From the NCBI RefSeq assembly GCF_004193775.1, contig NC_041002.1:15328113-15392112 (forward strand): 64,000 nucleotides of DNA, given 5' to 3'. The notes below the pieces were generated by a model. It was not told the origin of the DNA and did no database searches. It worked only from the letters and a program-made list of their open reading frames with translations. Numbering within the stretch: the stretch's first letter is position 1; every line of letters starts with the position of its first letter. Source of the DNA: Glycine soja. Lineage: Eukaryota > Streptophyta > Magnoliopsida > Fabales > Fabaceae. The translations under genes and the position numbers were made by a program. Positions 58,800 to 64,000 of the stretch are shown in pieces.

Positions 58800-59883
58800 T
58801 GTTAGACAAGTGGCTTCAGATATCTTAAGAAGGGGGGGGGGGGTTGAATTAAGATATTACAAACTATTTCCCCAATTAAAATTCTATCAAGTTATAAATT
58901 CCCTTAATAATGAACTTCTTAAATATTGATTCAAATAGAACAATTTGAATATGAATATAAAACAATAATAAATAAAGGAGTTTAAGGGAAGAGAAAGTGC
59001 AAACTCAGATTTATACTGGTTCGGCCACACCCTTGTGCCTACGTCCAGTCCCCAAGCAACCCGCTTGAGAGTTCCACTATCCTGTAAATTCCTTTTAAAA
59101 GTTCTAAACACACAAGGACAATCCTTCCTTTGTGTTTAGAATTCTTTTACAACAAGAGACCCTCGGTCTCTTAATCCCTTTTCAGAATAAAGTAGAAGAG
59201 AAGAAGAAATCTCTCTTGAAAGAGATAGATTGAACAATTTGAGCACTCAAATAATTCCTTATTGAATCACAAGTGTTTTGGCCAAGGAATTTTTAAGAGG
59301 ATAAAACAATTTTGCTTTTTAAGAGGATAAGACCTTTTTGTTCAGAAAACTCTTAGCAAATTCGTGTCTCAAGTCACATATATATAAGCCTTTGATGGCC
59401 ATTCAAGAACCAAATAAAAAGATGTGACTATTGAGAATATTTTCTGAAAATCTCCTCTGGTAATTGATTACAGTATGTGTGTAATCGATTACAAGCTTTT
59501 AAAATTTGAATTAAAACGTTCAATAACTGCTGGTAATCGATTACCATATATGTGTAATCGATTACACAGTGCAAATTTTGAATTCAAATTTTAATAGCTA
59601 TTGTAAATCATTTTTGGCCACTGGTAATCGATTACATCCTCTGGTAATCGATTACCAGAGAGTAAATCTCTTGAAAAACACTTTTTAACTTAAATTTCTT
59701 GGCCAAACCTTTTGCTACTTCAATTGGAATTCCCTTCCTATTTAATATACTCTTCCTAAGACTCTAGAGACTGTCTTGATCATCCATCTTGAATATCTTT
59801 GATTTCTTTGTCTTGAATAAAGCTTTGAGAAACATGTGATCCTTTGGCATCATCAAAACATTCAGCTTGATCCTTTGTCTACA
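58800..59883 (-). mobile_element. Solo LTR of the G family, minus orientation (TSD AGTAC)
   Basis: The + strand reads TGTTAGACAAGTGGC...CTTTGTCTACA, the reverse complement of the G-type LTR. AGTAC flanks it at 58795-58799 and 59884-59888. It contains a run of G near 58834 and at least six GTAATCGATTAC-type palindromes (59475-59660). Confidence 0.9.
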
Positions 59884-59939
59884 AGTACATTTGATATTTG
59901 TCTTGCATTAGGCATCATCATAGTGTGTGTGAAGAAAAT

Positions 59940-60780
59940 TTTCTAAGTTAGAAATATTTCTTCAGAGGAAAAAACTCTCTATTTTAATCGATTATAGAGT
60001 TGTTGTAATTGATTACAACAAATTGTTTGAAGCTTGTAGAGTTAAGTCTCGTATCGATTTAATCGATTGCGGTACCACTTTAATCGATTACACTGTTGTT
60101 TGAGACAATGACTAATTTTTTCAGAAGTCTCTACTTTAATCGATTACCAAATGTATTAATCAATTACTTCTCTCTTGTTTAAGTTGTTAAGAGATGAACA
60201 AGAACACTTTAATTTATTACTTGGGTCATCTATTTGATTACATTATTCTTGAGTGGTTTTCCAGATGTTGGATGAACACTTTAATCAATTACTTAGATAA
60301 TCTAATTGATTACTTTATTGAAATAATTGATTATCTTATAGATTTAATTGATTACAGGTGGTTATAAATGTTTTCTCTACAAATAACCAGCTTATGTTCA
60401 CATCTATACATCATGAGATCATTAAAGAATACTCAATACATCTTGAAAATTACTTCTTAGCCTCAAAATGAGCAAGATTTTGTACTTTCATTGGTGAACA
60501 AGAGATAGAGAGAAAAGAGCTTTATAGTAACTCACAACTTCTTAATCTTTTGATTGGGAAGATATTTCCTTAGAAGTGAGTTGTTTATTTTGAGTAGAAG
60601 AAGATTAACTTCTCGATCGAGCAAGGTTTTTATGGAAAGATTGGTTAAGTTGTATCTCTCCTACTTGGTTTTCTTCATGTGTATGATTTTTGTCTTGTGT
60701 TTATGCATGAATTGCTTACAGCTTGCCAGAATAGGGTTTTCTAGTTTGGCCCAAGAGTAGGATTCTCCTAGGCTTATATT
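59940..60780 (+). repeat. ATCGAT-rich LTR-like repeat Q
   Basis: Aligns with repeat P: ATCGATTAC variants (59990-60355), AACCAGCTTATGTTCACA, ACTCACAACTTCTTAAT and GGAAAGATTGGT(T/C)A(A/G)GTTGTATCTC. It keeps the site that is filled by solo LTR L in repeat P. Confidence 0.65.
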
Positions 60781-60814
60781 CACAGTAGATCCTAGTGTTG
60801 GATGCCTTAGGCTA

Positions 60815-61353
60815 TAAATTTCCCTCCAATTTTGTATGACACTTAGGCTACAAATAGAAATTTAAATTCAAATTTGTCTCCAAATTTGGCTAAAATTCAC
60901 TAACATAGCTAAAATTCATTAATCATAATTAGTGAAATTTTGGCTCCAAATTTGGCTCCACAAATTCAAATTCAAATTCAAGTGAAATTTGAATAGAAAT
61001 TCAACATTTCCTCCAATTTTATGTGACACTTAGGCTACAAATAGAGGTCTTGTGTGTGCATTTTTTCAACTTTGATCATTTGAGAATTACACTTCAAAGT
61101 TTAGACCTCATTTAAGGCATAAAATTTCGTGCTCCTTCTCTCCTTCTCCCTCGACTCATCTTTTCCTACCTTCAAGCTCTTATCCATGGCTTCCTATGAT
61201 GGTGAGCTTGTTCTTGACTCATCTTCTCCTTGAAGTGGTGTCTCCAATCATCTTTCTTCCTTCTCCATTTCGCTGCCATTGATCTTCAAGAAGCAAAGGA
61301 CTCCATTGATGAAGAAGATCCAAGGCCTACAAGCTCCACATAGAGCTACATCA
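60815..61353 (+). mobile_element. Truncated LTR of the C family
   Basis: Matches the right half of LTR C from CCCTCCAATTTTGT to the end GAGCTACATCA at 61353, with a duplicated AAATTCAAATT segment near 60860-60980. The left half is missing, so no TSD can be tested. Confidence 0.8.
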
Positions 61354-61899
61354 TGAGTTCTCCTCGAATAGCTTTCTATTGCACTCCTTCAACCTCAAAT
61401 CTTGATCGTCTGAGCAATGCAGGTTTTGTAATGTTAACGAAATGAGAAAGAGATATTTTTAGAAAGAAAGAGAAGAGAAATAGGGTTCTAAAGAGAGAAA
61501 TAGGGATTTTTAGTGTGAGGGAGAAGAAAAAGAGGGTTCTGTCAAATTTCAAAATTGGGTCGCTCAGTCCCATCTTGTCAATCTGATTTTTGGGAACCTT
61601 CAACCCCTCTCTCTTCATTTTTGTTGATTGACAAATGGAGAGTATTAGAAGAGTATGCATTCTTCTATTAGCTATTTTGAGATCAAATGATATAAAATGA
61701 CAAAATTTTGTACATGACATTTTAACCCAAAAATCAAACAGCTATCAAATTTTGAAAAGGTGTCAGAATTGTAATTTCCATATGGGTTGAAATTTGTATA
61801 GAGAAAGTAGGAGGCATTTATGTCTTAAAACGAATGAGAACTTCAAATTATTTTGATAAGATATAAATAAATACAAATTTTAAAAGTTTTGTCTTATGC
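61354..61899. other. No gene recognised
   Basis: Contains AGAGAAATAGGG repeats at 61465-61500. Open frames on the minus strand are short and Phe/Leu/Ser-rich, with no recognised motif. Confidence 0.4.
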
Positions 61900-62931
61900 G
61901 ATATTAGAACATGCTTGACGAGTCTGGAATTGAAGTATTAGACGATAGTTAGCTAAAGCCATGATCTAATACAACATTTAAGAGATGACATTTAAGACAT
62001 CATTTAGTACTTTGTGTTTGAGATTTGTTTTTTAGAAGCATTCTCCTAAGATTTGACGAATCCTATGAAATGAGGTTCAAGATCTGAGAGTTACCAATCT
62101 TCATCAAAAGACGCGTTCTATTGTACAGACCTGCTCTAACGCAAAAGGACATGATTTCCTATTGAAGTGTTCATCACGATAGCTAAGAATAGTGTTTTTC
62201 CATCATGAAGAAGTACATGCATTTACTGCAAGCATTAAATGCTCCAACCACCACATCCTTCAAACGTAAGCTAAAGTGAAGAAATCTATCCATTTAGAGA
62301 CAACAAACAACTATTGAAGAAGGCTTAAATATACTAGAAGCTTTGAAGAAATGAACACAAACCCAAGTGCTCATATTCAAAATACTTTCTACAAAAAGCT
62401 CTCTGTAAATTCCTGTAAAGTTTAGAAAAACTCTCAAAACACCTTGAATATTTTGAGAGAAAAAGACTAAATGTTGTGATTGTATGTTCTTTTGTAAGAT
62501 GATTGTGTGTTAGTCATTGAGCAAACAAACAAAAAGATCTTTTTATTTGTTTTTAGAGCCAGTAGTGGCTTGGTAGGACAAATAATACCAGGTTGTAACA
62601 AGCTTGGTGTAAAGCTTGAGTTGTAGAGTTAGAAGAGGTCATGACAAAATACTTGTAACTTTGAGAAGTTATTGGAAATTGGTGGTTTTCCAAGAACTGG
62701 ACATAGTCTCGTTGGTTAAGATGAACCAATATAACTCTCTATGTCTTGTATATGTTTGATTTCTCTTCTGTGCTTTAAAATAACTCAAGATTCGAATTCA
62801 TTTTGTGAAAATCTTATATATGCTTTTACGTTTTTATCATTAGACGTTAACATTTTCTTTCAAGAAAAAGGTTTTAAAATTTCTAAAATCACAATTCAAC
62901 CCTGCTTCTTGTGATATTTGCCTCTAAATTT
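61900..62931 (+). mobile_element. 5' LTR region of a copia element (start unresolved)
   Basis: Sequence upstream of a PBS and ending in AATTCAACCCTGCTTCTT, a feature shared with solo LTR G near its end. The start could not be fixed because no TSD or inverted end was found. Confidence 0.5.
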
Positions 62932-62943
62932 TGGTATCAGAGC
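62932..62943 (+). other. Primer-binding site (initiator tRNA-Met type)
   Basis: TGGTATCAGAGC complements the 3' end of plant initiator tRNA-Met and is the usual PBS of plant copia elements. Confidence 0.85.
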
Positions 62944-62992
62944 TCACCTCTAATAGTTAAGCACCTAATAGTGTCTAGAGGAAAAGATCCTA

Positions 62993-64000
62993 ATGATAGA
63001 TAACAACAACAACCACGACCAGTTCATTGCTAAGGGAGCATCCCTCGCAAGACCACCAGGCTTCACAAGAAAGGACTATCCATACTAGAAGGATAAAATG
63101 GAGATGTATATCAAGTCCACTCAGTTCAAGCTCTAGATGTTTATTAAAAATGGAGACATACCCATTCCTAGACCAGAAGCAAAATGGACACACGTAGATC
63201 TTGCTATAATGGAGCTTAACACAAAAGCTCATTAAACTTTGATATGTGCTCTGTCCAGGAATAAGTACAACAAGATCTGTAAAGGTACCCAAAGAGATCT
63301 GGGACTCGTTGAGCATCTAATATGAAGGAACAAAAGATATTGAATTGAGAAAAACTTCCACTCTAATAAGGCACCATGAGAGCATTTTCGTGAAAGAAGG
63401 AGAATATGTGGATGATATGTTTGGAAGACTTCAAGTGTTTCTAAATGAACATGAAGCTCTGGAACACACCTTCACCAAAGCTTAGATAAATCTGAAGATC
63501 CTAGACAGCTTTCCTAAGGTGTGGGAACACAATTATCCAAGAAGCTAGAAATTTGAAAAATCTAGCATGAGATTAATTGTTAGGCATTTTAAGAGTCCAT
63601 GAAGTTCATCTTTATAATTGAGATCATCTACCAAAGAAAGATTTTGTTGCCCTCAAGTCTAGAGAAACTAGTTCTATAAGAGAAGAAAAGAAGAGTTCAT
63701 CTAAAGCTCTTAAAGTGCAGATGGCTAACTCTGATGGTTTAGACAATAGTTCTGGAGATTCCACAGATGATGAAGTGGCTCTCATGTTTAGAAAGTTCAA
63801 GTAGATGAAGACATAAAGAAAAATCCAACCTGGACATATGAAGGTTGTGTCCCCAACTTAAGAAAAGAAGATATTATGGTGACGAGAAAAAGAAAAGTTT
63901 GATGGTCATGTGGGACGACTAAGATTGTGAGAAAAGTAACAATTATGATTATGAGTAAGCCAAAATCTGCCTGATGGCAAATACAGATGAAAAGTTGAGG
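62993..64000 (+). pseudogene. Copia gag (UBN2-like), degenerate and cut by the window end
   Basis: Starts at the ATG at 62993 and reads ASLARPPGFTRKDYPY, KDKMEMYIKSTQFKL, IKNGDIPIPRPEAKW, ELNTKAH and CALSRNKYNKICKG, later EGEYVDDMFGRLQVFLNEHE and SGDSTDDEVALMFRKFK. This is the pattern of the N-terminal capsid part of legume copia gag (DUF4219/UBN2 type). At least two stops (near 63089 and 63134) replace conserved Trp codons, TGG to TAG, and frameshifts follow near 63320. No protease or RT is within the window. Confidence 0.8.

Noticed and set aside
58800..58850. Runs of G or C (here and near 9422, 34084, 57034) as G-quadruplexes
   Set aside because: Single homopolymer tracts without the spaced G-runs expected; more likely slippage or assembly noise.
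1..64000. tRNA, rRNA or microRNA genes
   Set aside because: No cloverleaf with A and B boxes or rRNA signature was recognised by eye; only tRNA-complementary PBS sites are present.

Overview
This window is plant nuclear DNA, most likely from a legume and plausibly soybean (Glycine) pericentromeric heterochromatin. It is AT-rich, shows no convincing intact host gene, and is almost wholly built of decayed, nested LTR retrotransposons of the Ty3/gypsy Athila and Tat/Ogre lineages, with some Ty1/copia. The genus call is inference from repeat style; the retroelement calls rest on visible domains, primer-binding sites (PBS), LTR ends and target-site duplications (TSDs).

Layout. 1-3925: 3' part of Athila-like element A (+) with a post-pol accessory ORF. 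About 4880-23710: Tat/Ogre-like element B (-), with 3' LTR, tandem arrays, accessory ORF, pol (integrase, dual RNase H, RT), a predicted 179-bp intron, protease plus G-patch, gag, ORF1 and a damaged 5' LTR. A 963-bp solo LTR (C) sits in its integrase with TSD GAGAC. 23711-24757: gag fragment of another Tat element (D). 24758-25749 plus 41034-41372: one LTR of Athila-like element E (+), split by Tat element F (25750-41028, -) with TSD ATTAG. F has gag and accessory-ORF remains but no protease or pol, and carries its own solo LTR (G). 41380-48412: rest of E (PBS, gag-protease, no RT/IN, accessory ORF). 48417-51147: gag and LTR of a third Athila-like element (H) in the opposite direction. 51148-52059: LTR end, PBS and gag start of element I. 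52060-about 53960: LTR and RT remnant of Ty3/gypsy element J (-). 54325-61353: further LTR-like repeats, three more LTR copies (two solo with TSDs, one truncated) and an intron-containing RPA1-like gene fragment. About 61900-64000: LTR end, PBS and degenerate gag of a copia element.

How the parts relate. B supplies the only near-complete enzyme set, though broken by stops, frameshifts and the solo LTR. E and F are deletion derivatives that keep gag, packaging/priming regions and the accessory-ORF module but lack RT and integrase, so they could only have moved with enzymes supplied in trans. The most interesting signal is a post-pol cassette shared by both lineages: a short hairpin whose stem covaries between elements (G-C, A-U, G-U), a 1.4-1.8 kb spacer ending in a splice-acceptor-like AG, then a related accessory ORF.
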